NCBI GenBank assembly: GCA_937880065.1
Contig: CALFMA010000503.1
Span: 1 to 15,292 of the forward strand
Length of the DNA: 15,292 bases
Direction: 5' to 3'
DNA from: an uncultured Ruminococcus sp.
GTDB taxonomy: Bacteria; Bacillota_A; Clostridia; Oscillospirales; Ruminococcaceae
The position numbers and the translations under genes are program-made. The notes beneath the pieces are model-generated. The model saw nothing but the letters and a program-made list of their open reading frames with translations. It was not told the DNA's origin and did no database searches. Below are positions 7,310-14,867 of the stretch, piece by piece. How positions within the stretch are numbered: the first letter of the stretch is position 1; the number at the start of each line of letters is the position of its first letter.

Positions 7310-8380
7310 ATGTCAAAAAATAACACAGAGGCTTTTGTGTGGCCTGAGTTCAACTCTGATGCAGAACGCATCAAAGCATATACCAAACGATACAAGGACA
7401 TGTCAATTGTAGAGGCTTTTGAGCACGCCTACGGGATTACAATTGGACAGGTAAAGGAGGTTGTAAATGACACTCCAAGTGAAATCAAGGTAGGAGATGA
7501 ATTGTCGCTCAACGTTTTGTCAATTACCAAAAATCATGTAGAGTTTGATGTTGCCAATTATAAGGCACAGATTCTCAGCTCAGTCAATCTTCACAAGTAC
7601 AGTCGTTTCAAGCATAATCTTCCGCTCGATCCAATCAAGGTACTTGTAATGGATGTCAATAAAGGTCGTGTAACAGTAGATCCGATTGCTCCAGTTGTAA
7701 ATGATTATCTTAATCCAATTCTTAAAAACAAGAATGTTCAGAAAGTAATCGGCAATCCAATGTCAGTAAGAGTAAAGAATCTTCAGTTGACAAAGGGCGG
7801 ATTTACTGGAAAGGCTGTATTACCAACGGTTTCTGAATTTGTTGGTGAGGAATATACAGTTGATGTATTTATTCCAGGCTCTCAGATTGTACTAAACATC
7901 ACAGATAATTTTGAACAGTTTGTTGGCAAAGATATTGATGCATTTATCATCAATTATATTTCTAAGCCAGGATCTAATGCGCTCTCACTTGTTGCATCTG
8001 CAAAAGAACTTATTAAGTTTAGGGGTGAATGCAAGCTCATTGAATTGTTCAAGTCATGGTGTGAAGAAAGCGAAGAATGGAATAAGATTCAACAGTGTTC
8101 TTTCAAAGGTCGTGTTACAGGTGTAATCAACTCATCAAAGAAATGCGGTGTATTTGTTGAAATTCCAGATCTTGATATGACAGGATTGGTACCAGTTGAA
8201 CCAGACCAGCTTGTCAATTATAAAACAGATTCAGAGGTGTATGTGAAGATTACTGGATTTGATGAGGAGAAAAAGTACAATTCAATTACTAAACAGCTTG
8301 AACATGTTGACCCATATGTAATTGAAGATGGTCGTCTTATGAGATGCAATCTCAAGCCAGTACTTACATTTACAGAATAA
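7310..8380 (+). CDS. S1-domain RNA-binding protein
   Basis: This 356-residue protein begins 33 bp after the restored end of the exonuclease frame and is likely co-transcribed with it. A helical N-terminus (1-55, AERIKAYTKRYKDMSIVEAFEHAYG) is followed by three beta-barrel-like segments: about 59-126 (VGDELSLNVLSITKNHVEFDV), about 150-230 (weaker) and about 264-330. The last is a clear S1 motif (FKGRVTGVINSSKKCGVFVEIPDLD, then GLVPVE and VYVKITGFD). S1 domains bind single-stranded RNA, as in ribosomal protein S1 and polynucleotide phosphorylase. Its likely role is to bind phage or host mRNA, acting on translation or decay in the cytoplasm. The target is unknown. A palindromic terminator follows at 8415. 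Confidence 0.85.
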   Translation: MSKNNTEAFVWPEFNSDAERIKAYTKRYKDMSIVEAFEHAYGITIGQVKEVVNDTPSEIKVGDELSLNVLSITKNHVEFDVANYKAQILSSVNLHKYSRFKHNLPLDPIKVLVMDVNKGRVTVDPIAPVVNDYLNPILKNKNVQKVIGNPMSVRVKNLQLTKGGFTGKAVLPTVSEFVGEEYTVDVFIPGSQIVLNITDNFEQFVGKDIDAFIINYISKPGSNALSLVASAKELIKFRGECKLIELFKSWCEESEEWNKIQQCSFKGRVTGVINSSKKCGVFVEIPDLDMTGLVPVEPDQLVNYKTDSEVYVKITGFDEEKKYNSITKQLEHVDPYVIEDGRLMRCNLKPVLTFTE

Positions 8381-8414
8381 CATTAATTTATTATTAACCC
8401 TAATGTGAATGAAT

Positions 8415-8443
8415 AAAGCCACTCATATGAGTGGCTTTTATTT
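8415..8443. terminator. Bidirectional rho-independent terminator
   Basis: A perfect palindrome, AAAGCCACTCAT (8415-8426) against ATGAGTGGCTTT (8427-8438), gives a long stem with a tight loop, then TATTTATG. It lies between convergent genes ending at 8380 (+) and 8447 (-), and serves both. Confidence 0.88.
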
Positions 8444-8446
8444 ATG

Positions 8447-8989
8447 TTATATCCTTTGTAAACCAAACAGTAATGATTTTGCTGAAAAACGCGGAGCTTC
8501 AAAAAATTTATAAGATGAGTTGTAAGATATAGAATTTGAATCAAACAACGACAATACCATTCTGAAGTGATCCTCAGATTTCAACATATATTCAAGTAAC
8601 CTATTTGTAATTCCTGCAGATGTTACTTTATTAGAATAGTCCCATTGTGATGTAACATATAGGCAAGTACAATATTTACGTTCATTGTGTATACGTATTG
8701 TAATATTGTAATAGTTACGTTCCGAATCATACGCATAGCATAACTGAAGTGATGTAGGCGTACCTAATTTTTTTGAAGCTATTTTATGTTTTACTTTTAA
8801 ATCTAAACATTTACTAAGTAATGTAGGACATTTAAACATAACTGAACACGCATCTTTCTTATCTGGTGAGAAAAAGGCAGACTTAAGTTTTCTTGCTTCT
8901 GCTAATTCAGATAATACTCCAACAGAATTATCTGAATTTGATAATGTATCATCAATGTCACTCAATATTCCTTCGTATAAACTTCTCAT
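8447..8989 (-). CDS. Putative internal head protein, shortest leader
   Basis: This 180-residue protein opens MRSLYEGILSDIDDTLSNSD. The family leader is compressed here, with the predicted protease site LYE|G at residues 4-7 and GILSDIDDTL after it. The rest is a mixed alpha/beta domain (about 30-180) with no recognised motif. It includes KKDACSVMFKCPTLLSKCL, a beta section (LQLCYAYDSERNYYNITIRI, RKYCTCLYVTSQW) and a C-terminal FFEAPRFSAKSLLFGLQRI. It is the last gene of a five-gene minus-strand operon, and its ATG overlaps the stop of the upstream gene (ATGA), so the two are translationally coupled. Packaging in the capsid is inferred from the leader alone; the domain's activity is unknown. 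Confidence 0.75.
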   Translation of the reverse strand: MRSLYEGILSDIDDTLSNSDNSVGVLSELAEARKLKSAFFSPDKKDACSVMFKCPTLLSKCLDLKVKHKIASKKLGTPTSLQLCYAYDSERNYYNITIRIHNERKYCTCLYVTSQWDYSNKVTSAGITNRLLEYMLKSEDHFRMVLSLFDSNSISYNSSYKFFEAPRFSAKSLLFGLQRI

Positions 8990-9498
8990 ATCAAATCAAA
9001 TTTTTTGCGAGTATTTTTATTGACCCATTCAATGCATTTGTTTACAAACGGCTTAAGCCCATCAGGGAGTTCATATACTGGGCATTCTTTATATACACTA
9101 TGAAAGCCTGCGTGATTTGCAAATGAATCTTTGACAGCGTTATAAAAATTACTATTGAATGTCTTTCCAAACGGTGATATCCAATCTATAAACATCTTTA
9201 ATCCTGGGACAAGTATTTCTGTATGCATATATTTACGACCGTTGAAAGCCACATGAATATAGCATTTTGATGAATCTTCTACAAATGCTGCAGTGGATCT
9301 TGCTTTACGTACAAGTTTTGCTTCAACTGCATCTGATTTCAATAGATCTGTCAGCATTTTTGCAGCATCTTGATATTCATCTTTATTTGAATAGTTGCAT
9401 AGACCTTTCCACAGTGCTTCTGTTATGTCATCTTTGTTTATTGCAGTTTCAATATCTCCAAGTATTGAAGCTTCATATATATTATATAGTGTCTTCAT
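8986..9498 (-). CDS. Putative internal head protein with capsid-targeting leader
   Basis: This 170-residue protein begins MKTLYNIYEASILGDIETAI, the member closest to the T4 internal-protein leader MKTYQEFIAEA. The predicted cleavage is IYE|A at residues 7-10. The remaining 160 residues hold a helical stretch (EYQDAAKMLTDLLKSDAVEAKLVRKARS) and a short beta region (KCYIHVAFNGRKYMHTEILVPG). The end is helical (GLKPFVNKCIEWVNKNTRKKFDLI-like). A basic end and small size would suit a DNA-associated internal protein. No enzyme motif is seen. The stop overlaps the next start by 4 nt, and the upstream gene ends 2 bp before this start. Confidence 0.75.
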   Translation of the reverse strand: MKTLYNIYEASILGDIETAINKDDITEALWKGLCNYSNKDEYQDAAKMLTDLLKSDAVEAKLVRKARSTAAFVEDSSKCYIHVAFNGRKYMHTEILVPGLKMFIDWISPFGKTFNSNFYNAVKDSFANHAGFHSVYKECPVYELPDGLKPFVNKCIEWVNKNTRKKFDLI

Positions 9499-9499
9499 A

Positions 9500-10183
9500 T
9501 TAATTGTATAGTTGTAATTTACATCCCCAAGGAATAAGTCCGTTTTGAGCTAATGCATGTGTAACAAGTTTGTTACTAAGCTTGACTAAAGATGCATTAG
9601 GGAATCTACCATATATAGTTTCTAATTCAGGATTATTGTCAAGTCTAACTTCAAGTATTGTATTGTCCTTTATAGTCAATGTCTCCATTTTAGGATGATT
9701 GATTTTAAATTCATCACAAGTAATATTGCCAAGTTTGATGTCATTACCAGCGGTAGCCATCTTAAACGCGCACTCAAGATTTCCAAATGTTCTATGATTA
9801 TCTTTAAACACTTCTATATCTAAATTAGACAAATCGCCAACATATGATGCAACAAATATTCCATACGTTGCATTGATGAATGTGATCTTTTTTACATTCT
9901 TTGGAAGTCCTGTTTTTGGTATCAACAATCTATCCGGATCATAACGACCTATTTTACCTTTATAGTTATATTGTTTATCCATGTCAATAGTCCATTCATT
10001 TTTGCCAGTATGTTGTAATCCGCTTAAAAGCATTGCAATTGCATCTTCAGCAACTTCTCCTTTGCCGTCAAGCTGCATTGTTGTGTACCATCTTGCAAAT
10101 TCAATCATCTCATCAGTTGCATTCAATGATGCATCTATATCCCCTAAAATAGATGCTTCTAAAATATCATTTATACTTTTCAT
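9500..10183 (-). CDS. Putative internal head protein, LRR-like, paralogue of the next gene
   Basis: This 227-residue protein begins MKSINDILEASILGDIDASL, with the predicted protease site ILE|A at residues 7-10. The N-terminal half is helical (MIEFARWYTTMQLDGKGEVAEDAIAMLLSG). The C-terminal half is a leucine-rich-like solenoid (about 115-205: KKITFINATYGIF, LSNLDIEVF, MKMETLTIKDN-like, NPELETIYGRFPNASLV). It closes with KLVTHALAQNGLIP. The neighbour at 10190-11086 shares the same plan and ending (KFVGYAVHNSGFVNP), so the two are diverged tandem duplicates. It lies 6 bp downstream of that gene. Solenoids usually bind proteins; the partner is unknown. Confidence 0.78.
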   Translation of the reverse strand: MKSINDILEASILGDIDASLNATDEMIEFARWYTTMQLDGKGEVAEDAIAMLLSGLQHTGKNEWTIDMDKQYNYKGKIGRYDPDRLLIPKTGLPKNVKKITFINATYGIFVASYVGDLSNLDIEVFKDNHRTFGNLECAFKMATAGNDIKLGNITCDEFKINHPKMETLTIKDNTILEVRLDNNPELETIYGRFPNASLVKLSNKLVTHALAQNGLIPWGCKLQLYN

Positions 10184-10189
10184 ATTCTA

Positions 10190-11086
10190 TTATCTTTCAT
10201 TTACTGCCCAAACTGCTGTATTTGGATTTACAAATCCTGAATTGTGAACTGCATATCCAACAAATTTTTGATGCAGTATTAAGCTGCCTATATCAAGTTT
10301 CTTTCCAATTAGAGATCCTAACTGCTCGCATTTAGATAAATCAAGTATCTGTATCTTACTTCCAGTCTTTAATGAAATACCTTTAGGACAAATATCTCTA
10401 TTACTATTGCCTCTTAAATATAATGTATTGCAATTAACTTTACCAAGCTTGACAATTGTATCATTATTCACTGCTGTTATCTTAATGTGACCTGTTACAA
10501 ATTCAAGATCAACACTTGACAAATCATTATTGCCATAAAAGTCTAAACATATTTCTGTACTAAAATTCTCAAATGTTATCTTCTTAATTGATTTTGGAAA
10601 ATTATTAGTATTTATGTCAATACCTGAAGCTGAACACACCAGACCATACGACAGAGCAAATGATCTTCTATCATCTCTTGCACCTGTTGCAAGAGCATCA
10701 TAATTGCAAATTATTTCTCCAGGTTTATTGCTAGTCAATACTTTGTATTTCACACAATAGCGTATAACGTCATTGATATCGTTGTTATCATATGTTTCTA
10801 ATCTTTTTGAGTCTGCTAAAAACTTGACATAATCAATTATACATATTGCAGCATCAGTTTCGGCTAATGTTCCATCTATATCAAGTATAGATGCCTCCGA
10901 TATCTTTTCTTTATTGCATTTAGCTTTCTTGCGTTTTTTGTCAACTAACGGCTCACTGCCAGTTGAATTATCAGTTGCGGGCATAGGATTGCCCATACCC
11001 GTTGTGTTTGCTGGAGTTGCAACTATTTCATTTTCATAAAATGTCTCATCACCAATATTGGTATATATATCATATATTGCTACCAT
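10190..11086 (-). CDS. Putative internal head protein with long N-terminal extension, LRR-like
   Basis: This 298-residue protein carries the family leader internally: KISEASILDIDGTLAETD, with predicted site ISE|A at residues 62-65. A 61-residue extension precedes it, itself starting like a leader (MVAIYDIYTNIGDE). The extension then runs through a Pro/Thr/Asn/Gly linker (TPANTTGMGNPMPATDNST) and a Lys cluster (KKRKKAKCNKEK). If the protease cuts at ISE, this whole extension is removed. The C-terminal part is a leucine-rich-like solenoid (about 165-275) ending KFVGYAVHNSGFVNPNTAVW, paralogous to the gene at 9500-10183. Its ATG overlaps the previous stop by 7 nt. The function after maturation is unknown. 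Confidence 0.75.
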   Translation of the reverse strand: MVAIYDIYTNIGDETFYENEIVATPANTTGMGNPMPATDNSTGSEPLVDKKRKKAKCNKEKISEASILDIDGTLAETDAAICIIDYVKFLADSKRLETYDNNDINDVIRYCVKYKVLTSNKPGEIICNYDALATGARDDRRSFALSYGLVCSASGIDINTNNFPKSIKKITFENFSTEICLDFYGNNDLSSVDLEFVTGHIKITAVNNDTIVKLGKVNCNTLYLRGNSNRDICPKGISLKTGSKIQILDLSKCEQLGSLIGKKLDIGSLILHQKFVGYAVHNSGFVNPNTAVWAVNER

Positions 11087-11796
11087 GTCACTGTTGTTAA
11101 TTTTTTAGTTTTATTAGGACGATAGTCTGTAGAAGTCATGTGTGAATGAACAATCTTTTTAAGTTCTCTTGCAGGTAATTCTATAGATGTACCTTTACAT
11201 GAAAAATGATATATAGATTTCCATTTAATACCTTCAAGCGAAGATAAATTTTTGCAATAATCACAGTTGAATTCTGTGTCAATCTCTTCAGGAGCACCGA
11301 TTAAGTTTGTTAATGAATAACAGAATGAACAGTTAAAGTGTACACATTTTTTAGGAGCTCCTTCAAGTGATTTTAAGTTCTTACAATGATTACAAAAGAA
11401 ATTATTAACTTCTTCAGGAGAACCGACTAGATTTGTTAATGAATCACAATAATTACATGAAAAATAAGTATTAACTTTTTTAGGAGATCCTTCAAGTGAT
11501 TTTAAGTTCTTACATTTATTACATACAAAAGATCTAACAGTATCCCACACAAACAAATCATTTACAAGTGATTGTATATTAGTATTTTTTACCGTAACTG
11601 GTGCGTCTGTAGATACGTGATATTTGCCTTTAATCTTGTTTTTGCTTATAATCAATTTATCCTTAGGAATTTCATCATAATTGTTGTCTATAAAATCATA
11701 TATTTCCAGTAAATCATCAGTGTCCTTTATAGTTTTATCAATATCGGTTAATATACCTTCATTTATATTTATATATGTATCATATAAAGTTTTCAT
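11080..11796 (-). CDS. Putative internal head protein with CxxC leucine-rich solenoid
   Basis: This 238-residue protein is the first gene of the minus-strand operon. It starts MKTLYDTYININEGILTDID, with predicted protease site INE|G at residues 11-14. After a spacer come five 21-22-residue repeats (about 90-200) of the form C-x-x-C-x-(N/S)-L-x-(S/N)-L-x-G-(S/A)-P-(K/E)-(K/E). The CxxC pairs are CNKC, CNYC, CNHC, CSFC and CDYC, and a sixth unit is cut short (FSCKGTSIE). Leucine-rich repeats of this NLxSLxGxP type occur in many phage proteins and form curved solenoids for binding. The CxxC in register is unusual and could bind metal, which is untested. The C-terminal tail is basic (RPNKTKKLTTVTW). 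Confidence 0.78.
   Translation of the reverse strand: MKTLYDTYININEGILTDIDKTIKDTDDLLEIYDFIDNNYDEIPKDKLIISKNKIKGKYHVSTDAPVTVKNTNIQSLVNDLFVWDTVRSFVCNKCKNLKSLEGSPKKVNTYFSCNYCDSLTNLVGSPEEVNNFFCNHCKNLKSLEGAPKKCVHFNCSFCYSLTNLIGAPEEIDTEFNCDYCKNLSSLEGIKWKSIYHFSCKGTSIELPARELKKIVHSHMTSTDYRPNKTKKLTTVTW
11197..11529 (-). repeat. Tandem 63-66-nt coding repeats (alternating two-unit super-repeat)
   Basis: Five in-frame units encode the CxxC solenoid. Units alternate between a KNLKSLEG and a SLTNL(V/I)G type, giving a super-repeat of about 129 nt. The DNA at 11360-11385 and 11489-11514 is identical over 26 nt, which implies recent duplication and possible unit-number variation. Confidence 0.8.
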
Positions 11797-11889
11797 TATA
11801 CACTTAATTAATTATGTAAATAATAATCACAATTATAGTTAAAAAATCTAATTTGAATTGATATATTTATTCATAACAAAGTAAGACAC
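11797..11889. promoter_or_regulatory. Divergent intergenic region between internal-protein operon and primase-helicase
   Basis: This 93-bp region is very AT-rich and separates head-to-head genes, so it must carry both promoters. On the minus side TTATTATTTA lies about 25-35 nt before the ATG, similar to the minus leader before 6346. On the plus side TTGAATTGATATATTTATTC precedes the start. No certain promoter elements are assigned. Confidence 0.45.
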
Positions 11890-14610
11890 ATGAATAATAA
11901 GATATCATTAGAACAATCGCTTAAAGCATATCAGGTGATGCATTCACCTGCAAAATATTCTTGGAAGCAGCATTGGGCAAATGAAAAGTTTTCTTCTCCA
12001 GATATGCTGTCTTGTAGTGCAGATGAGCAAGAGCAGTTCAGAAAAAGACTTCGAGAGTGCGCAATAACAATGTGTCCAAATATCAAGGCTCGAGCAGGTG
12101 TTGCAACAACTCTTGAAGCGGTTGTAGATACATTGACAGATATATCCAACAAATCTGTAACAAAAACGAATAGAAAGGTTATATATAGTAGTTCTAACGG
12201 TGAACGACCTACAGGAGATTCTGCGTACGATCTGTGGAATGGCTGGCAGGTTATTGATATGGATATTAAAGACAATAAGCTTGCAACAAAACTTAAAGCA
12301 AAGATATTTAAGGCATTGCATAAGTGCAACTGGTTTATGGGTGTCACATATTCAGCATCAGGAATGGGACTGCACGTATATACAAAGATTGCAATACCTG
12401 AAACAATTAATGTTCCTACAATGGAAGGATATCAGGGGCAAGTGACAGACACTCAAAAAAGAAAGATGCTATATCTGACGAATTTCCGTCACAAGTTCAG
12501 TTTTGTATATATTGCTTGTCTTCAGGCTGCAGAGGAACTTGATTTTACTAAAGAGGATCTGTTGAAATGGCTTGATAAAGCTATGGGTAAGCCACAGCAG
12601 GGAGCATTTCTTGGATATGATGCGCATCCGTTCATCAACACTGGATTCTTTGAAGACTTTATCTATATTGACTTTGACAATGCAACTGAAATTGGTGCAG
12701 CTGACATTGATTGGATATCGCATCCAGATCTTAAGTCAATATTCAAAGGACAAGAGTGGATGGAGCTTAATAATGACAGTGGGTTGAGTGTAACTGCAAC
12801 AGCTGATGATCTGATTGTAGATGCTCATACAAAGGTTCACTACAAGCACAATGAACGTTGGCGTCTTGCAAATACATTGGTTGCATTGTATGATAAAGTA
12901 CAGGGATATCATTATCTTAGAATGATCTGTTCAAATGACATTAAGGACAGAGAGCTGCAGTCTGATTGTGAGACTGCTAAACGATACAATAAGACAATAG
13001 ATCCTTGGGCAGTCAACAGACTTAATTCAGTGCATGGTTTCAATATCAAGATGTCAATTGAAGACAAAGAGTTTGATGAACGAGAGATCTTCACTGCAAT
13101 GGACAAGATTGACAATCCGACTGTCATATACGAATCAAAACATATAAAGACATTCAATATAAAATCAAATGAGTATCTTGGAAACATACGTAATGAGCTT
13201 CTTGAGGCATGCGGTAGGATTACATTGATTGAAGCAGGTGCTGGCGTCGGTAAGACTGAAATGGTTAAGATGCTTGTAAGAACAGGCAAGAGAATTCTTA
13301 TGGTGATGCCGTTTACATCAACTATCAAAGCAAAGGTTGAGCAAGACCCTGACTGGTATTACTGCTATGGCAACAGAAAAGTTAAGCTTGATAGAGAGAA
13401 CAACGGCTTGTGTATGACTATTGATAAGTTTGCCGGACTTGAATCGATTGGAGGAATCAATGCAATTAAGACATTTGGATTTGATTATATATTTATTGAT
13501 GAGTCGCATCTCTTATTTCAGTCAGAATATCGTCCTGTCATGCCCAAAGTTATTGATATGATTAGAAATACGGAGGTTCCAATCATCCTCATGTCGGGCA
13601 CGCCAAGCGGTGAATTAGCATTCTTTTCAAATGCGGTGCATCTTAAGATTGTCAAAGAAGAGACACGTAAGAAGGTGTTTAAAGTAAATCTTGTTGAGAA
13701 GACAAACGACCAGTTGTATCATATGTGCAGACAGATGGCGTATGATATAGCTGCAGGTCGTAGAATATTGTTTCCGTGCAATAGAGGAACACTGTACAGT
13801 AAACAGGTAAAAGCTGCAGTGCAGTATTTTTTGCAGTATGAGCATGCAATGTATGATGAAGTGAATCTTCAGTATTATAAGAAGTCAAATGTTGGAGATG
13901 AATTCATGGACGACATCAATATTGAAAAGACAATCAAAGATGTTCAGATATTGATGTGTACGACTTATCTATCTGTAGGTGTTGACATCTTGGATAAGTA
14001 TAATTTCAGTATTTACTTTGAAGACCTTATGATGCCACAAGAGGTTGAACAGTTTGCTAATAGATTGAGATCCAATGACTTGTACATCAATATGTATGTT
14101 GCAAAAAATGATAGCGAAGGTAATACAAGATCATTGCATAAGTATAAAGAAGTGAATTTTGAGATTGATGAAGAGGAGAAGAAGTTTATATTGTCAATAA
14201 TTCAGTTGTGCAATGCAATGATTATCCGTAACAATAAAGAGTATAAGTCAAATCAGATTGTTTACGGTATGCTTAAGGACTGTACATTTATTGAACATAA
14301 TCCTATTGATGATATGTATTATCTGAATCTCACTGCATACAGGACAGTTTGTTTTGAAAGAAAGTATAGAGAATATGTTCAGCAGTTGCCAGTACTTATG
14401 AAAGGTATGCAGGCATACGGATATGAAGTAACTTCAGTTGACAGAAAGTCATTTGAATGCGAAGGCATGGAGGACTTTAATAATCTTGATGACTTTGTGA
14501 AACTTGCTTATAACGAGCAGTTGCAATTGAACACTACACATATTGAAGAATTGATTGATAAAAAATTAGTAGTTATGGATGGTGGTTTGTATAAAAAAGT
14601 AAAGGAATAA
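11890..14610 (+). CDS. Primase-helicase fusion (AEP-like primase plus SF2 helicase)
   Basis: This 906-residue replication protein has two parts. The N-terminal third carries archaeo-eukaryotic primase-like signatures: the metal-binding hDhD in WQVIDMDIKDN (Asp123, Asp125) and SASGMGLHVYTK (His162), the usual SGxGxH nucleotide-binding strand. The C-terminal part is a superfamily 2 helicase: Walker A GAGVGKT (450-456), DESH box (537-540), motif III SGTP (569-572), motif V TTYLSVGVDI (691-700) and motif VI EQFANRLR (720-727). Replication-origin-binding helicases of large phages share this motif set. It would prime DNA synthesis and unwind the fork, with the ligase here sealing products. No Shine-Dalgarno site precedes the ATG. 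It could be annotated as an origin-binding protein or DEAD-like helicase; the primase call rests on short motifs. Confidence 0.85.
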   Translation: MNNKISLEQSLKAYQVMHSPAKYSWKQHWANEKFSSPDMLSCSADEQEQFRKRLRECAITMCPNIKARAGVATTLEAVVDTLTDISNKSVTKTNRKVIYSSSNGERPTGDSAYDLWNGWQVIDMDIKDNKLATKLKAKIFKALHKCNWFMGVTYSASGMGLHVYTKIAIPETINVPTMEGYQGQVTDTQKRKMLYLTNFRHKFSFVYIACLQAAEELDFTKEDLLKWLDKAMGKPQQGAFLGYDAHPFINTGFFEDFIYIDFDNATEIGAADIDWISHPDLKSIFKGQEWMELNNDSGLSVTATADDLIVDAHTKVHYKHNERWRLANTLVALYDKVQGYHYLRMICSNDIKDRELQSDCETAKRYNKTIDPWAVNRLNSVHGFNIKMSIEDKEFDEREIFTAMDKIDNPTVIYESKHIKTFNIKSNEYLGNIRNELLEACGRITLIEAGAGVGKTEMVKMLVRTGKRILMVMPFTSTIKAKVEQDPDWYYCYGNRKVKLDRENNGLCMTIDKFAGLESIGGINAIKTFGFDYIFIDESHLLFQSEYRPVMPKVIDMIRNTEVPIILMSGTPSGELAFFSNAVHLKIVKEETRKKVFKVNLVEKTNDQLYHMCRQMAYDIAAGRRILFPCNRGTLYSKQVKAAVQYFLQYEHAMYDEVNLQYYKKSNVGDEFMDDINIEKTIKDVQILMCTTYLSVGVDILDKYNFSIYFEDLMMPQEVEQFANRLRSNDLYINMYVAKNDSEGNTRSLHKYKEVNFEIDEEEKKFILSIIQLCNAMIIRNNKEYKSNQIVYGMLKDCTFIEHNPIDDMYYLNLTAYRTVCFERKYREYVQQLPVLMKGMQAYGYEVTSVDRKSFECEGMEDFNNLDDFVKLAYNEQLQLNTTHIEELIDKKLVVMDGGLYKKVKE

Positions 14611-14622
14611 TATAATTATTCC
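14604..14622. terminator. Inverted repeat at the phage-archaeal junction
   Basis: GGAATAAT (14604-14611) pairs with ATTATTCC (14615-14622) around a 3-nt loop. It spans the stop codons of two convergent genes, the phage primase-helicase and the archaeal tautomerase. It could work as a weak bidirectional terminator. It also sits exactly where the sequence changes origin, and a short palindrome is a plausible place for a false assembly join. Confidence 0.4.
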
Positions 14623-14804
14623 CTATCAGATAATAATCCTCCAGCTACTCCAATGTCTTCTTTTGCATATGGCTGAACCAGTACGGTTATTGCTTCAATA
14701 GGAAGTCCATATGCTTCAGCGACTGTTTCGCTAACTTTTTTAACCATTTCTCGTTTCTTTTCTAATGTTATTGTGTCGTTTCCAGCAATTGTAATTACAG
14801 GCAT
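14616..14804 (-). CDS. 4-oxalocrotonate tautomerase-like protein, archaeal type
   Basis: This 62-residue protein has the length and layout of 4-oxalocrotonate tautomerase monomers. After removal of Met1 the catalytic Pro is N-terminal (MPVITIAGND), followed by the family helix (LEKKREMVKKVSETVAEAYG) and the second strand (AITVLVQPYAKEDIGVAGGLL). These enzymes move a proton between keto and enol forms using Pro1; the substrate in methanogens is not known. The text closely resembles copies I recall from Methanobrevibacter. The start is supported by a GGTGAT ribosome site (minus strand, 14808-14813) complementary to archaeal 16S rRNA, unlike anything in the phage part. It lies divergent from the dUTPase-family gene. 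Confidence 0.9.
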   Translation of the reverse strand: MPVITIAGNDTITLEKKREMVKKVSETVAEAYGLPIEAITVLVQPYAKEDIGVAGGLLSDRE

Positions 14805-14867
14805 TATATCACCAATTAAAATTTATTAGTTAAATACTATATATAAATTATTAAAGGATTTGATATT
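14805..14867. promoter_or_regulatory. Divergent archaeal promoter region with shared TATA-like box
   Basis: The 63-bp gap between divergent genes holds CTATATATAAA (14837-14847), which reads as a TATA box in both directions. It sits about 20-30 nt before the plus ATG (14868) and 33-43 nt before the minus ATG (14804). Ribosome sites are GGTGAT for the minus gene and AAGGATTTGAT (14854-14864) for the plus gene. The arrangement is typical of methanogens and differs from the phage leaders. Confidence 0.55.

Noticed and set aside
11197..11529. CRISPR-like array
   Set aside because: The repeats are contiguous, in-frame protein repeats with no unique spacers.
11931..12347. Minus-strand frames of 125-138 residues under the primase-helicase start
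   Set aside because: They overlap the catalytic primase motifs on the other strand and have Cys/Ser/Phe-rich shadow composition.
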